A stretch of 64,000 nucleotides of DNA from Salidesulfovibrio onnuriiensis (GCF_008001235.1 NZ_CP040751.1:3785501-3849500); one strand, 5' to 3'. Shown: positions 1 to 9,062, numbered from the stretch's first letter. Program-made: numbers and translations. Notes: generated by a model from the sequence alone, not told the origin.

Positions 1-75
1 GAGCTGGATCTCCTGGCATCCCTGGCACAGTGGTGGTGGCGCAACGACACACAACAGGAGGGGTGCGCCCGATAA
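1..75 (+). CDS. trpL: trp operon leader peptide (3' part)
   Basis: The reading frame is open from base 1 and ends at TAA 73-75. It contains three consecutive TGG tryptophan codons at 31-39. The start codon lies left of the window. It is followed by an attenuator and then trpE. A short ORF with a run of Trp codons just before a terminator upstream of trpE is the signature of a trp leader peptide, whose translation senses charged tRNA-Trp. The product itself is probably not functional. The identification rests on position, Trp codons and the downstream alternative helices. Confidence 0.85.
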   Translation, partial: ELDLLASLAQWWWRNDTQQEGCAR

Positions 76-138
76 CCACAACCAGAGTAAAGAAAAAGGA
101 AACCAAGGCCGCACCCCTCACAGGGATGCGGCCTTTTT
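38..138 (+). promoter_or_regulatory. trp transcription attenuator
   Basis: Three competing helices are visible. Segment 38-42 (GGCGC) can pair with 65-69 (GCGCC), next to the Trp codons. GAGGGGTGCG at 58-67 is perfectly complementary to CGCACCCCTC at 110-119 (antiterminator). AAGGCCGCA at 105-113 pairs with TGCGGCCTT at 127-135, strengthened by CCCT/AGGG inside, and is followed by a T run to 138 (terminator). The antiterminator and terminator share 110-113, so they exclude each other. A ribosome stalled on the Trp codons at 31-39 would free segment 58-67 and allow read-through into trpE. Confidence 0.88.
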
Positions 139-164
139 ATTTCACATATGCTAACGGAGGAACA

Positions 165-1604
165 ATGGAACCAATTCGAATCACGCAACACGGGAAATGG
201 CTCCCGGCGGACGTGCAGACGCCCATCAGCCTGTACCTGGGCCTGGTGGGCGACCGCCCGGGCATCCTGCTGGAATCCGCCGAGGTGGACGGCAGGCTCG
301 GACGATACAGCCTCATTGCCTGGGACTTCCGGCTGACCCTCTACCCGGCCCAGGGCAAGCTGGCCGTGGACGTGGCGGACAAGCGCTTCGAGGGCCTGAA
401 AAAACTGGAAGGCATGGACTACCTGGAAGGGCTGCGCCGCGCCAACCGGCTCATCCGCATTGAGCAGGACGCTGACGGCGGGCGCGAGGAGCTGCCCGGC
501 CTGACCCGCGGGCTGTACGGCTATTTCGGCTACGGAACGGGCGGCATGTTCGAGCCCAAGCTGGCCCGGTCCCTGCCCCCGGAAAAGGCCGAGGCCTGCA
601 TGGCCCTGCCCGGCCAGATGGTGCTCTTCGACCACCTGCGCCATTCCTGCTGCTACCTGAGCCTGGATGAAGGCTCCACCCCCCGCCCGGCCGCCACCGA
701 GTGGGGCATGGATCTGGCCGCCCCCGAAGCGGGCGAGCCCACGGTCCATCCGGGAAAAGAGGAATACATGCAGGCCGTGGAAAGGGCCAAGGAACTCATT
801 GCCGAGGGCGAGTGCATCCAGGTGGTGCTTTCCACCCGCTTTTCCGTGCCCGTCCCCGACGACCCGTTCCGCATCTACCGCAGGCTCCGGCAGGCCAATC
901 CCTCGCCGTTCATGTTCTACATGCGTTTCCCCAAGTGCGTGCAGTCCGGAATGGTCCTGCTCGGCTCCTCCCCGGAAATGATGGTCCGCTGCGACAAGGG
1001 CGCGCTGGAAGTGCGGCCCATCGCCGGGACCCGGCCGCGCGGCGAATCCGAAAAGCACGACCTGGAGCTGGAAAAGGAACTGCTGGCCGACCCCAAGGAA
1101 CGGGCCGAGCACGTCATGCTCGTGGACCTGGGCCGCAACGACCTGGGCCGCATCGCCACCCCGGGCAGCGTGGAGGTGGGCAAGTTCATGAACGTGGAGC
1201 GCTTCTCCCACGTCATGCACCTGACCTCCTACGTGGAGGCCAGGCTGCGGGACAACATGGACGCCATCGACGTGCTCCAGTCCACGTTCCCGGCGGGCAC
1301 GCTTTCCGGCGCTCCCAAGGTGCGGGCCATGGAGATCATCGCCGAGCTGGAACCGCAGGAACGCGGCCCCTACGGCGGGTGCATCGGCTGGATGGGCACG
1401 GGCGGGGATTCCGTGAGCCTGGACACGGGCATCACCATCCGCAGCATGTGGATCCGCAACGGCCAGTGCAACTGGCAGGCAGGAGCCGGGATCGTCTACG
1501 ACTCGGACCCGGAAAAGGAATGGCAGGAGTGCAACAACAAGGCCCGGGTGCTGCTCGAGGTCATAACCGGCAAGGGAGCAGGCGATGTTTTTACTCATAG
1601 ATAA
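165..1604 (+). CDS. trpE: anthranilate synthase component I
   Basis: This is the chorismate-binding subunit (about 479 residues) that makes anthranilate from chorismate with ammonia supplied by TrpG. The C-terminal half has the chorismate-binding family signature, including a GSSPEMMVR segment, IAGTRPRG, DLGRNDLGR and TFPAGTLSGAPK. The frame is open upstream to base 30, but the start at 165 is chosen because GGAGG precedes it at the right spacing and because it lies after the attenuator terminator. It is the first structural gene of the operon, and its end overlaps the start of trpG by 20 bases, suggesting translational coupling of the two subunits. Confidence 0.95.
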   Translation: MEPIRITQHGKWLPADVQTPISLYLGLVGDRPGILLESAEVDGRLGRYSLIAWDFRLTLYPAQGKLAVDVADKRFEGLKKLEGMDYLEGLRRANRLIRIEQDADGGREELPGLTRGLYGYFGYGTGGMFEPKLARSLPPEKAEACMALPGQMVLFDHLRHSCCYLSLDEGSTPRPAATEWGMDLAAPEAGEPTVHPGKEEYMQAVERAKELIAEGECIQVVLSTRFSVPVPDDPFRIYRRLRQANPSPFMFYMRFPKCVQSGMVLLGSSPEMMVRCDKGALEVRPIAGTRPRGESEKHDLELEKELLADPKERAEHVMLVDLGRNDLGRIATPGSVEVGKFMNVERFSHVMHLTSYVEARLRDNMDAIDVLQSTFPAGTLSGAPKVRAMEIIAELEPQERGPYGGCIGWMGTGGDSVSLDTGITIRSMWIRNGQCNWQAGAGIVYDSDPEKEWQECNNKARVLLEVITGKGAGDVFTHR

Positions 1605-2157
1605 TTACGACTCGTTCACCTTCAACCTGGTGCAGGCCTTCCAGCAGCTCGGGGCCGACCCGGTGGTGGTGCGCAACGACCGCGAGGACCTGCTGGAGCT
1701 GGCGGGCAACGGCAAGCTGGAGCGGGTCTGCATTTCGCCGGGCCCGAGCCGCCCGGAAAACGCGGGCTTCTGCCTGGAATTCCTCAAGCGGCTGCCCAAG
1801 GTGGTGCCCGTGCTGGGCGTGTGCCTGGGCCACCAGTGCCTGGGCCACCACGCAGGGGCCGAGGTGGTGCGCAACCGCCGCATCATGCACGGCAAGACCT
1901 CCAAGGTCTTCCACGACAACACCGGCGTGTTCGCGGGTCTGCCCGACGGCTTCGAGGTCTGCCGCTACCATTCCCTGGTGGTGCGGGCCGAGCAGGTGCC
2001 CGAGACCTTGACCATCACGGCCACGGCCGACCGCGACGAGGTCATGGGCATCAGCTACAAGGACCGTCCCTGGCACGGGGTGCAGTTCCACCCGGAATCC
2101 ATACTGACCCCGAAAGGCCCTGAGATATTGAAAAACTTTTTGAAGATGGGGGTATAA
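1585..2157 (+). CDS. trpG: anthranilate synthase component II, glutamine amidotransferase
   Basis: This class I glutamine amidotransferase (190 residues) supplies ammonia to TrpE. The catalytic triad is visible: Cys80 in GVCLGHQ, and His169 with Glu171 in QFHPES. The length matches a stand-alone TrpG, not fused to TrpD. It overlaps the end of trpE and is followed after 4 bases by trpD. The family also includes PabA, but the location inside a complete trp operon makes the anthranilate role the likely one. Confidence 0.95.
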   Translation: MFLLIDNYDSFTFNLVQAFQQLGADPVVVRNDREDLLELAGNGKLERVCISPGPSRPENAGFCLEFLKRLPKVVPVLGVCLGHQCLGHHAGAEVVRNRRIMHGKTSKVFHDNTGVFAGLPDGFEVCRYHSLVVRAEQVPETLTITATADRDEVMGISYKDRPWHGVQFHPESILTPKGPEILKNFLKMGV

Positions 2158-2161
2158 AACC

Positions 2162-3175
2162 ATGACCACCGTATCCGAAGTTTTGGAATTGCTGGCGCAG
2201 GGCAAGGCCCTGGACGACGAGCAGGCGGACATGATGTTCGGCAGGCTCATGGACGGAGAACTGGAACCGGCCTCGGCCGGGGCCTTTCTCATGGGCCTGC
2301 GCGCCAAGGGCGAGGACTCCACGGACCTGGCCGCCGGGGTGCGCGCCGGGCTGCGCCACGCCAGGCCCATCCCCGGCTACACCGACGGGCAGGTCAACCT
2401 GCCGGTCATCGACACCTGCGGCACGGGCGGCGACGGCTCGCTGAGCTTCAACTGCTCCACGGCCGTGGCCCTGTTCCTGGCGGACATGGGCTACAAGGTG
2501 GCCAAGCACGGCAACCGGTCCGTGTCCTCGTCCTGCGGCAGCGCCGACGTGCTGGAGGCCCTGGGCGTGCCGCTCATGCAGAGCCCGGACGAGGCCGCCA
2601 CCTCGCTCAACGAGCACAACTTCGCCTTTTTGTTCGCGCCCAACTACCACCCGGCCTTCAAGCACATCATGCCCGTGCGCCAGGCCCTGGGCATCCGGAC
2701 CCTGTTCAACTTCATGGGCCCGCTGCTCAACCCGGCCCGGCCCACGCACCAGCTGCTCGGCGTGGGCGACCCGTCCAAGCTCCAGCTCATGGGCGAAACC
2801 CTGCTGCTCACCGGCATCGAGCGGGCCATGGTCATCTCGGGCGCGGGCGGCTTTGACGAGGTGACCACCTTCGGACCGGCCCGAGGCTACCTGATCCACG
2901 ACGGCATCATGGAAAAGACCACGGTCAACCCGGACCGCCTGGGTTTTGCGGCCCACTGCGCCGAGGACGTCAAGGTGGCGGGCAAGGACGAGGCCGTGGC
3001 CATCATGCAGGAAATCCTGGCGGGCAAGGGCCCCGAGGCCATGATGGACATGGTGGCCGTGAACCTTGCCGTGTGCCTCCACCTTGTGGAACAACAGTCC
3101 ATGCGCGACTGCGCGGACAGGGCGCGCGCCGCCGTCAAACAAGGACTCACCAAGGGGATACCCAATGCTGGATAA
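2162..3175 (+). CDS. trpD: anthranilate phosphoribosyltransferase
   Basis: The enzyme (337 residues) transfers phosphoribose from PRPP to anthranilate. The PRPP-binding GTGGDGS motif follows DTC near residue 80, and the KHGNRSVSSSCGSADVLEALG segment typical of the family follows it. The length is normal. Its end overlaps the start of trpC by 11 bases. Confidence 0.95.
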   Translation: MTTVSEVLELLAQGKALDDEQADMMFGRLMDGELEPASAGAFLMGLRAKGEDSTDLAAGVRAGLRHARPIPGYTDGQVNLPVIDTCGTGGDGSLSFNCSTAVALFLADMGYKVAKHGNRSVSSSCGSADVLEALGVPLMQSPDEAATSLNEHNFAFLFAPNYHPAFKHIMPVRQALGIRTLFNFMGPLLNPARPTHQLLGVGDPSKLQLMGETLLLTGIERAMVISGAGGFDEVTTFGPARGYLIHDGIMEKTTVNPDRLGFAAHCAEDVKVAGKDEAVAIMQEILAGKGPEAMMDMVAVNLAVCLHLVEQQSMRDCADRARAAVKQGLTKGIPNAG

Positions 3176-3935
3176 GTTCAGAGCCGCCAAGCAGCCCGAG
3201 ATCGAGGCGCTGCGCGAGGAATTCCTTGCCGGAAACATCCCGGCCAAATACGAGGGCAAGCGCCCCTCCTTCTCCGGCGCGCTCCGGGCCAAGGGGCCGG
3301 GCGCGGTCATTGCGGAGTTCAAGCCCGCCTCGCCCTCCAGGGGCGTGCTGCGCGAACACGCCAACCCCCTGGACTTTGCCCAGGCCTATGCCGAAAACGG
3401 GGCAGCGGCCATGAGCGTGCTGACCGAAAGCCAGTACTTCAAGGGCCATCCCGACTACCTGTTCATGTGCGCCCAGTCCGGCCTGCCCCTGCTGCGCAAG
3501 GACTTCATCCTGGACCCGCTCCAGGTGGCCATGACAGCGTCCAGTCCGGCCTCGGCCATCCTGCTCATCGCCCGCATGTTCGGCTCCACCCACGAGCTGC
3601 GCGAGCTCATCCAGCTGGCCGAGATGGCGGGCCTGGAGCCGGTGGTGGAGATCTTCGACGAACAGGATCTGGAGGCCTCCCGCGAGGCCGGCGCCACCAT
3701 CATCCAGGTCAACAACCGGGACCTGAACACCCTGACCACCACCCTGGACGTTTCGCGCAGGCTCATGGACAGGCGGGACAACGAGCTGTGGATCAGCGCC
3801 AGCGGCGTGGAAAGCCGCGAACAGGTGGTGGAAATGGGCGAACTCGGCTTCGACGCCGTGCTCATCGGCACCAGCCTGATGCTAGCCGACGACCCGGGCG
3901 CGCTGCTGGCCCGGCTGACCGGAGCCGACGCATGA
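3165..3935 (+). CDS. trpC: indole-3-glycerol phosphate synthase
   Basis: The protein (256 residues) closes the indole ring from carboxyphenylamino-deoxyribulose phosphate. Family motifs are visible: AEFKPASPSRG near the N-terminus, LRKDFILD in the middle, NNRDL, and SGVESREQV toward the end of the TIM barrel. The frame is open further upstream, but the ATG at 3165 gives the usual length and N-terminus and starts inside the last codons of trpD. It is a separate polypeptide from TrpF, unlike the fused E. coli enzyme. Its TGA overlaps the trpF ATG as ATGA. Confidence 0.94.
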   Translation: MLDKFRAAKQPEIEALREEFLAGNIPAKYEGKRPSFSGALRAKGPGAVIAEFKPASPSRGVLREHANPLDFAQAYAENGAAAMSVLTESQYFKGHPDYLFMCAQSGLPLLRKDFILDPLQVAMTASSPASAILLIARMFGSTHELRELIQLAEMAGLEPVVEIFDEQDLEASREAGATIIQVNNRDLNTLTTTLDVSRRLMDRRDNELWISASGVESREQVVEMGELGFDAVLIGTSLMLADDPGALLARLTGADA

Positions 3936-4555
3936 AAAAGCCCCTGATCAAGGTCTGCGGCATGACCCGAGCCGAAGACGTGGCCCTGTGCTCTGGGCTG
4001 GGGGCAAGCTTCCTGGGCTTCATCTTCCACGAGGGCAGCCCCCGCAACGTATCCCCCAAGTTCGCGGCCTCGGCGCAGACCGGTCCGGCCGCCAAGGTGG
4101 GCGTGTTCGTGCGCCAGACCGCCAACGAAGTGCGGCTCATGATCCACCAGTGCGGCCTGGATTACGTCCAGCTGCACGGCGGCCAGGACGAGGAGTTCTG
4201 CGAAGTCGTGGGCAGGGAACGGGTGGTCAAGGCGCTCTGGCCCGAACGGTACGCCTCTCCCGAGGCCCTGCAGGAGGATGTGGACCGCTTTGCCCCCCAC
4301 TGCGCCTACCTGCTCTTCGACGCGGGCGTCAGCGGCGGCGGCCATGGCCGCTCCATTGATCTGAGCCTTTTGCAACATATTGAAATAAATAAACCCTGGT
4401 TCCTGGCGGGCGGTCTATGCCCGGAAAACGTCGCAGCAGCGGCGCAAGCGGGCCCCCACGTGCTGGACCTCAATTCCGGCGTGGAATCGGCCCCGGGGAT
4501 CAAGGATGAGGCCAAATTGCGATCCGTGATCGAAATATTGTCCAAACAGATATAA
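3932..4555 (+). CDS. trpF: phosphoribosylanthranilate isomerase
   Basis: A TIM-barrel isomerase of 207 residues. The start is fixed by the ATGA overlap with trpC and by the typical N-terminal KVCGMTRAED, containing the catalytic Cys. QLHGGQDEEFC in the middle and LDLNSGVESAPGIKD near the C-terminus (phosphate site and catalytic Asp region) agree with TrpF. The length is normal for a stand-alone enzyme. Confidence 0.94.
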   Translation: MKKPLIKVCGMTRAEDVALCSGLGASFLGFIFHEGSPRNVSPKFAASAQTGPAAKVGVFVRQTANEVRLMIHQCGLDYVQLHGGQDEEFCEVVGRERVVKALWPERYASPEALQEDVDRFAPHCAYLLFDAGVSGGGHGRSIDLSLLQHIEINKPWFLAGGLCPENVAAAAQAGPHVLDLNSGVESAPGIKDEAKLRSVIEILSKQI

Positions 4556-4593
4556 TGAACCGATGAAACAGAGGCTGTAATAAGGATAATGAT

Positions 4594-5756
4594 ATGAAAA
4601 AAGGATACTTCGGCGACTTCGGCGGCCAGTTCGTACCCGAACTGCTCATGCCGCCGCTCCTCGAACTGGAAGAGGCCATGCGAACCATCATGGCCGGCGA
4701 CGAATTCCAGCGGGAATTCGCGGATTTGCTCCGCGACTGCGTGGGCAGGCCTTCGGCCCTGACCTTCTGCCCCAACCTCTCCAAAGATACGGGCGTGGAC
4801 ATCTGGCTCAAGCGGGAGGACCTGAACCACACGGGCGCGCACAAGATCAACAACACCCTGGGCCAGGCCCTGCTGACCAAGAAGATGGGCAAGACTGTCC
4901 TGCTCACCGAGACCGGCGCGGGCATGAACGGCGTGGCCACGGCCACGGCCGCAGCCATGATGGACCTGGAGTGCATCGTTTACATGGGCGCGGTGGACGT
5001 GGAGCGCCAGTCGCTCAACGTACGGCGCATGGAGCTGCTGGGAGCACGCGTCATCCCCGTGAAGTCCGGCACCCAGACCCTCAAGGACGCCATCAACGAG
5101 GCCCTGCGCTACTGGATCGCCGAGCAGGAAACCACCCATTACTGCTTCGGCACCGCTGCCGGGCCGCATCCCTTCCCCCTGCTGGTGCGCGAATTCCAGG
5201 CCATCGTGGGCCGGGAAGCCCGCCAGCAGTTCCTGGACAAGACCGGCAAGCTGCCGGATGTGGTCTGCGCCTGCGTGGGCGGCGGCTCCAACGCCATCGG
5301 GGCCTTCCACGCCTTTGTGCCGGACGAGTCCGTGCGCCTGGTGGGCGTGGAGGCCGCCGGGACCGGCGAACCGGGCTGCTTCAACTCCGCCCCCTGAACC
5401 TGGGCTCCGAGGGCGTACTACACGGCATGAAGACCATGCTGCTCCAGACCGAAGAGGGCCAGATCCTGCCGTCCCATTCCGTGGCCGCAGGGCTGGACTA
5501 CCCGGGAGTGGGCCCGGAACACGCCGAGCTGAACGCCTCGGGACGCGCCGACTACGAGACCGTCAACGACGAACAGGCATTGAGCGCCTTCAAGACCCTG
5601 TCGCGGCGCGAGGGCATCATCCCCGCCCTGGAAAGTTCCCATGCCGTGGCCTGGGTGCTGGAAAACGCGGACAGGCTGCGGGGCAAGAGCGTCCTGGTGA
5701 ACCTGTCCGGACGCGGGGACAAGGACATGGACATTGTCGAGCGAGTTTTGGGCTAA
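4594..5756 (+). pseudogene. trpB: tryptophan synthase beta chain, frameshifted
   Basis: The first frame (4594-5397, 267 residues) encodes the N-terminal two thirds of TrpB, with the PLP-binding Lys84 in HTGAHKINN, the [11 protein letters not shown] segment and the PLP-phosphate loop [12 protein letters not shown]. It stops at TGA 5395-5397, directly after a run of five Cs (5390-5394). The rest ([14 protein letters not shown] through the end, including SGRGDKD) continues in another frame to 5756. One extra C in the run restores a continuous protein of about 387 residues, the usual length. All sequence on both sides looks intact, so this is either a very recent mutation or a base-calling error. 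If real, TrpB would be inactive because the C-terminal third is lost. Confidence 0.9.
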
Positions 5757-5779
5757 CAGCCGGAGAGAAGGAAAATACA

Positions 5780-6544
5780 ATGAGTTCACCCATGAAAGAT
5801 AAAATATTAGAGGCCAAGGCGCAGGGCAGGACCGCCCTGATCCCCTATCTTCCGGCGGGCTACCCCGACCGCGACCAGTTCTGGAAGGAGCTGGAAATGC
5901 TGGATGCGGCGGGCGCGGCCATCATCGAGATCGGCATGCCCTTTTCCGACCCCGTGGCCGACGGCCCGGTGGTGGAGGCGGCCTGCCTCCAGGTGCTGGA
6001 GGACGGCATCAACCTCACGTGGATCTTCGACGGGCTCAAAAAACGCAAGGGCACGCTCAACGCGGGCCTGCTGCTCATGGGCTATCTCAATCCCGTGCTG
6101 CAATACGGCGTGGAGCGCTTTGCCGAGGACTGCGAAGCGGCCGGAGTCTCGGGCCTGATCATCGCGGACATGCCCATTGACGAGGCCGACTTCGTGATCC
6201 GGGCCATGAAGCCACGCGGCGTGGAGCTCATCCCCCTGGTGGGCCTGAACACCTCCAAGGAGCGCATGAAACTCTACGCCAAGGAGGCCGAGGGATTCGT
6301 GTACATGGTCTCGGTGCTGGGCACCACGGGCCAGCGCGACAGCCTGCCCACGGAAATCAAGGCCAAGCTGACCGAGGCCAAGGAGGTCTTCGACATCCCG
6401 GTGGCCCTGGGCTTCGGGCTCAAGACACCGAGCCAGCTCACGCCCTTCGGGGACCTGGTGGACGCGGCCGTGGTGGGCTCCTCGCTCATCAGCCACATCA
6501 GGGACGGCGGCACGGCGGCATCCTACATGAAGGCCTGGACCTGA
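5780..6544 (+). CDS. trpA: tryptophan synthase alpha chain
   Basis: The alpha subunit (254 residues) cleaves indole-3-glycerol phosphate to indole, which is channelled to TrpB. Motifs seen are IPYLPAGYPD at the N-terminus, IEIGMPFSDPVADGPVV with the catalytic Glu and Asp region, and GFGLKTPSQL at the phosphate site. The ATG at 5780 follows GGAGAGAAGGA; the longer upstream frame is a shadow of trpB. It is the last gene of the operon and is followed by a terminator. Confidence 0.95.
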   Translation: MSSPMKDKILEAKAQGRTALIPYLPAGYPDRDQFWKELEMLDAAGAAIIEIGMPFSDPVADGPVVEAACLQVLEDGINLTWIFDGLKKRKGTLNAGLLLMGYLNPVLQYGVERFAEDCEAAGVSGLIIADMPIDEADFVIRAMKPRGVELIPLVGLNTSKERMKLYAKEAEGFVYMVSVLGTTGQRDSLPTEIKAKLTEAKEVFDIPVALGFGLKTPSQLTPFGDLVDAAVVGSSLISHIRDGGTAASYMKAWT

Positions 6545-6549
6545 AAACA

Positions 6550-6580
6550 AAAGGCTCACCCCAAAAGGGGTGAGCCTTTC
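6550..6580 (+). terminator. terminator shared by trpA and the convergent gene
   Basis: A perfect 13-base stem (AAAGGCTCACCCC, 6550-6562, with 6567-6579) encloses an AAAA loop. The flanking bases give a short T run on the plus strand and a longer one on the minus strand, so it probably serves both the trp operon and the convergent gene ending at 6602. Confidence 0.85.
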
Positions 6581-6601
6581 CCATTCGTATCTGAAAATGA
6601 G

Positions 6602-7351
6602 CTAAACGCCTTCCACCCGGCGTTCCTCGGCCTCACTGTTCAGCATGCGCTGTTCCGCGGTTTCAAAGATCCTGCCCATGGCGCTGAACAGGGATTCGAC
6701 CTGCTCCTCGTCGTCCGAGGTCAGGGACCAGTCGTCGATCTTGGCGGACATGGCCTCCAGCTGAGACTGCAAAATTTCGATCCGGCGCTCCTCTTCCTCG
6801 GTGAGGACGATCTCGTCGCCGGGCTCGCCCCACAGCTCGCCCAGTTCGGCCATGATCTGATCCACGCGTTCCTCTTCGCCGGAGGAAAGCACCTTGCCCG
6901 GCTCGTCGCCGTAGATGGCGTCGAGCTCGTCCTCGAGCTGATAGATGCGTTTCAGGTCATCAATGCGCGGCTTGTCCTCTCCCTCCAGGCCGTAGATATC
7001 CGAGATCTCGCCGAAGATTCCCTCGACGCGCTCCCACTGGGTTTCGGTGAGCTTGCGGAACCCGCCCGCATTGCCCACGATCTCGTCCAGCTCGCCGGTA
7101 AGGGCGACCATGCGCTCCCGGTCCTCTGCGGAAAGATCCTCGAACGCGGCCGCAGCCGAATCCCTGCCATTGAGCATGGACAGGGCCTCGTTGGAAATGG
7201 ACAGGCGAACCGCGGCCTGCGAGCCCTCATTGCCCTCGGCCTTGTCCTTTCCCTGCGCATGCCCGAATCCGGAGCGCCCGGGCTCCTCCATGTGTTTCAA
7301 CAGCCTGTTGCTGTACGGCTCGACTCCCGGCCGATTGATGGTCAGTGCCAT
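6602..7351 (-). CDS. acidic hypothetical protein
   Basis: The protein (249 residues) is very rich in Glu and Asp. It looks largely helical, with repeated blocks of the kind LSAEDRERM, LTETQWERV, LTEEEERRIE and LTSDDEEQV, each beginning with Leu-Ser/Thr and acidic residues. This suggests degenerate helical repeats. No catalytic motif or signal peptide is seen. The start at 7351 is preferred over the longer frame because AGGAG lies at good spacing. It stands alone between two terminators. The function is unknown. Confidence 0.75.
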   Translation of the reverse strand: MALTINRPGVEPYSNRLLKHMEEPGRSGFGHAQGKDKAEGNEGSQAAVRLSISNEALSMLNGRDSAAAAFEDLSAEDRERMVALTGELDEIVGNAGGFRKLTETQWERVEGIFGEISDIYGLEGEDKPRIDDLKRIYQLEDELDAIYGDEPGKVLSSGEEERVDQIMAELGELWGEPGDEIVLTEEEERRIEILQSQLEAMSAKIDDWSLTSDDEEQVESLFSAMGRIFETAEQRMLNSEAEERRVEGV

Positions 7352-7438
7352 GACCCACTCCTTGTGTACCCTGAGAGATGAGAAAACCCTTCCTGCATGC
7401 CAATTTTGCAAAAACCGCTCCGGAAAAGTTTTCCCAAC

Positions 7439-7465
7439 AAAAAAACCGCCGAATTTCTTCGGCGG
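7439..7465 (-). terminator. terminator after the receiver-TPR gene
   Basis: Stem CCGCCGAA (7446-7453) pairs with TTCGGCGG (7458-7465). Read on the minus strand it is followed by seven Ts (7445-7439). It lies 25 bases past the stop codon at 7491. Confidence 0.85.
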
Positions 7466-7490
7466 CCTACATGCTTTCATATTGAAAAAA

Positions 7491-8963
7491 CTACTTTTTT
7501 TTCTTCACCTTCGCCTTCAGCGCCTTCATGAGCTTGTCCGCATTCTTGTATTCCGGGTCCCTGCCACAAACAAAATCGAACATCTTCAAGGCCAGCTCAT
7601 TGTAGCCCGCCTTGTTGAAGATCATGCCCATGTTGTACGCGATCTGAATGTCCTCGGTGTGAAAGAACGGGGACAATTCCGTGACCTTCTTCATGACCTG
7701 CCCGGCCTTGGAATACTCCTTGCCCTCCACGTAGGCCATGCCCGTGTTGAAATACAGGCTGGCGTCCTCCCGGTTGTACTTGGCCCCTTCCATGTAGGCC
7801 ATGACGGCGTCCTGCCACCGCCCGATGCGGCGCAGGGCTCTGCCGAGACGGTTATAGTAGGTGGTATCCATGTCCAGACGGGCCAGCTTGCGATACTTGA
7901 TGCAATCCTTGTAGATACGGGCCGCATGCTCCGGGCAATGATCCGCCACCGCGTCCGCATATTCCTCGGCAATGAAGGGGGCATCCTCGTAGTGCTGCGC
8001 CCCGGCCAGAGTCACGGCACCGGCCAGGTATTTCCCGGCCTCGTCGTAAACGCCCCGCCGCAGCAGGGTTTCACCGATCTCCTTCTTGCGCTCGAACAGC
8101 AGGGGTGAATGTTCGTCCAGCTGTATGAGGTACTCGAGAATCTTGTCCTCGTTCTCGTCCTCCCGGTAGAACTCCACCAGCTTCTTGAGCGGCGCCAGAT
8201 AGGCGGGAGCGTTCAGTGCGGCGGCTTCGTAGCACTCCAGGGCGTCTTTGCGCCGGTCCAGCCCCTTGAGGGCGTCGCCCATGATCATGAGCGCGGCCGG
8301 ACTGCCCTTCTTTATCTTCAGGATATCCCGGGCCACGCCATAGGCCAGGGCGAATTCCACCCGGCGAAGCCGATGCTTGGCCTCGCGGATCTTCTTTTCG
8401 ATGGCGTCCTGCGGAAAAATGGTGAAGGCGATCTTCTCGATGAGCACGTTGACGGACGCTGGCTTGATGATGAAGTTGTCGGCTCCCGCCTCCATGAACC
8501 GGGCCAGGGTTCCCTTGTCCGCCTCGGTGGACAGGACCACCACGAAGGTCTCCGGGAACTCGACCTTGAACTTTTCCAGGAACGGCAAGGTGGAAACGCC
8601 GCCCACCACACTGTCCATGAACAGAAATGGCTTCTTCTGGTAGTCGAGATAGACCTGGATCTCCTGCTTGGCCCGGTCCGTGGAGCCCACCAGCCGAACG
8701 CGCTCCATCTCGATCTCCAGCTCCTTGTAAAAGGAGTTGCGGAAATTGACGTAAAAGGTCTTGTCCTCGCTGAGCACGATGAACAAACCGCCCGTATCGA
8801 CAAAATCCCAGACAGCCTCGCTGTACTTGTTCACAGCTTGGTCTTCGGCCTTGAGCAGATAAAGATTCTTGGATTCCGCGTCCTTACGCTTCTTGATGTC
8901 CTCCATGTCCTCTGCGGAGGACTTCACGACATAGACGTTCTTGGTTCTTTCCTTTCTTCGCAT
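7491..8963 (-). CDS. response-regulator-like protein with TPR repeats
   Basis: The N-terminal part (about 1-60) is Lys- and Glu-rich. A receiver-like domain follows (about 60-180) with a candidate phosphoacceptor Asp117 in FLFMDS, Thr146 in VVLSTEAD and Lys167 in FIIKPAS. From about residue 200 to the end run TPR-type helical repeats. No DNA-binding or enzymatic output domain is visible, so it probably acts through protein-protein contacts. Start 8963 (490 residues) is chosen over an upstream in-frame Met at 9065 because the extension would run into the tmcA terminator; its ribosome site is weak. It lies downstream of the tmc operon in the same direction but behind that operon's terminator. 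Confidence 0.75.
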   Translation of the reverse strand: MRRKERTKNVYVVKSSAEDMEDIKKRKDAESKNLYLLKAEDQAVNKYSEAVWDFVDTGGLFIVLSEDKTFYVNFRNSFYKELEIEMERVRLVGSTDRAKQEIQVYLDYQKKPFLFMDSVVGGVSTLPFLEKFKVEFPETFVVVLSTEADKGTLARFMEAGADNFIIKPASVNVLIEKIAFTIFPQDAIEKKIREAKHRLRRVEFALAYGVARDILKIKKGSPAALMIMGDALKGLDRRKDALECYEAAALNAPAYLAPLKKLVEFYREDENEDKILEYLIQLDEHSPLLFERKKEIGETLLRRGVYDEAGKYLAGAVTLAGAQHYEDAPFIAEEYADAVADHCPEHAARIYKDCIKYRKLARLDMDTTYYNRLGRALRRIGRWQDAVMAYMEGAKYNREDASLYFNTGMAYVEGKEYSKAGQVMKKVTELSPFFHTEDIQIAYNMGMIFNKAGYNELALKMFDFVCGRDPEYKNADKLMKALKAKVKKKK

Positions 8964-9062
8964 GGCACGTTCCGTGAGTTGCTGCACAGAGAATGAATTC
9001 CAACCACTTACCCTGCCTATAGCACCATCAGTGCGGTGAGAGGAAGTATTTTTGCCGTACAG

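Noticed and set aside
171-186. tRNA T-loop-like string (ATTCGAAT) near trpE
   Set aside because: No acceptor, anticodon or D stem can be built around it, and it lies inside the trpE coding sequence.
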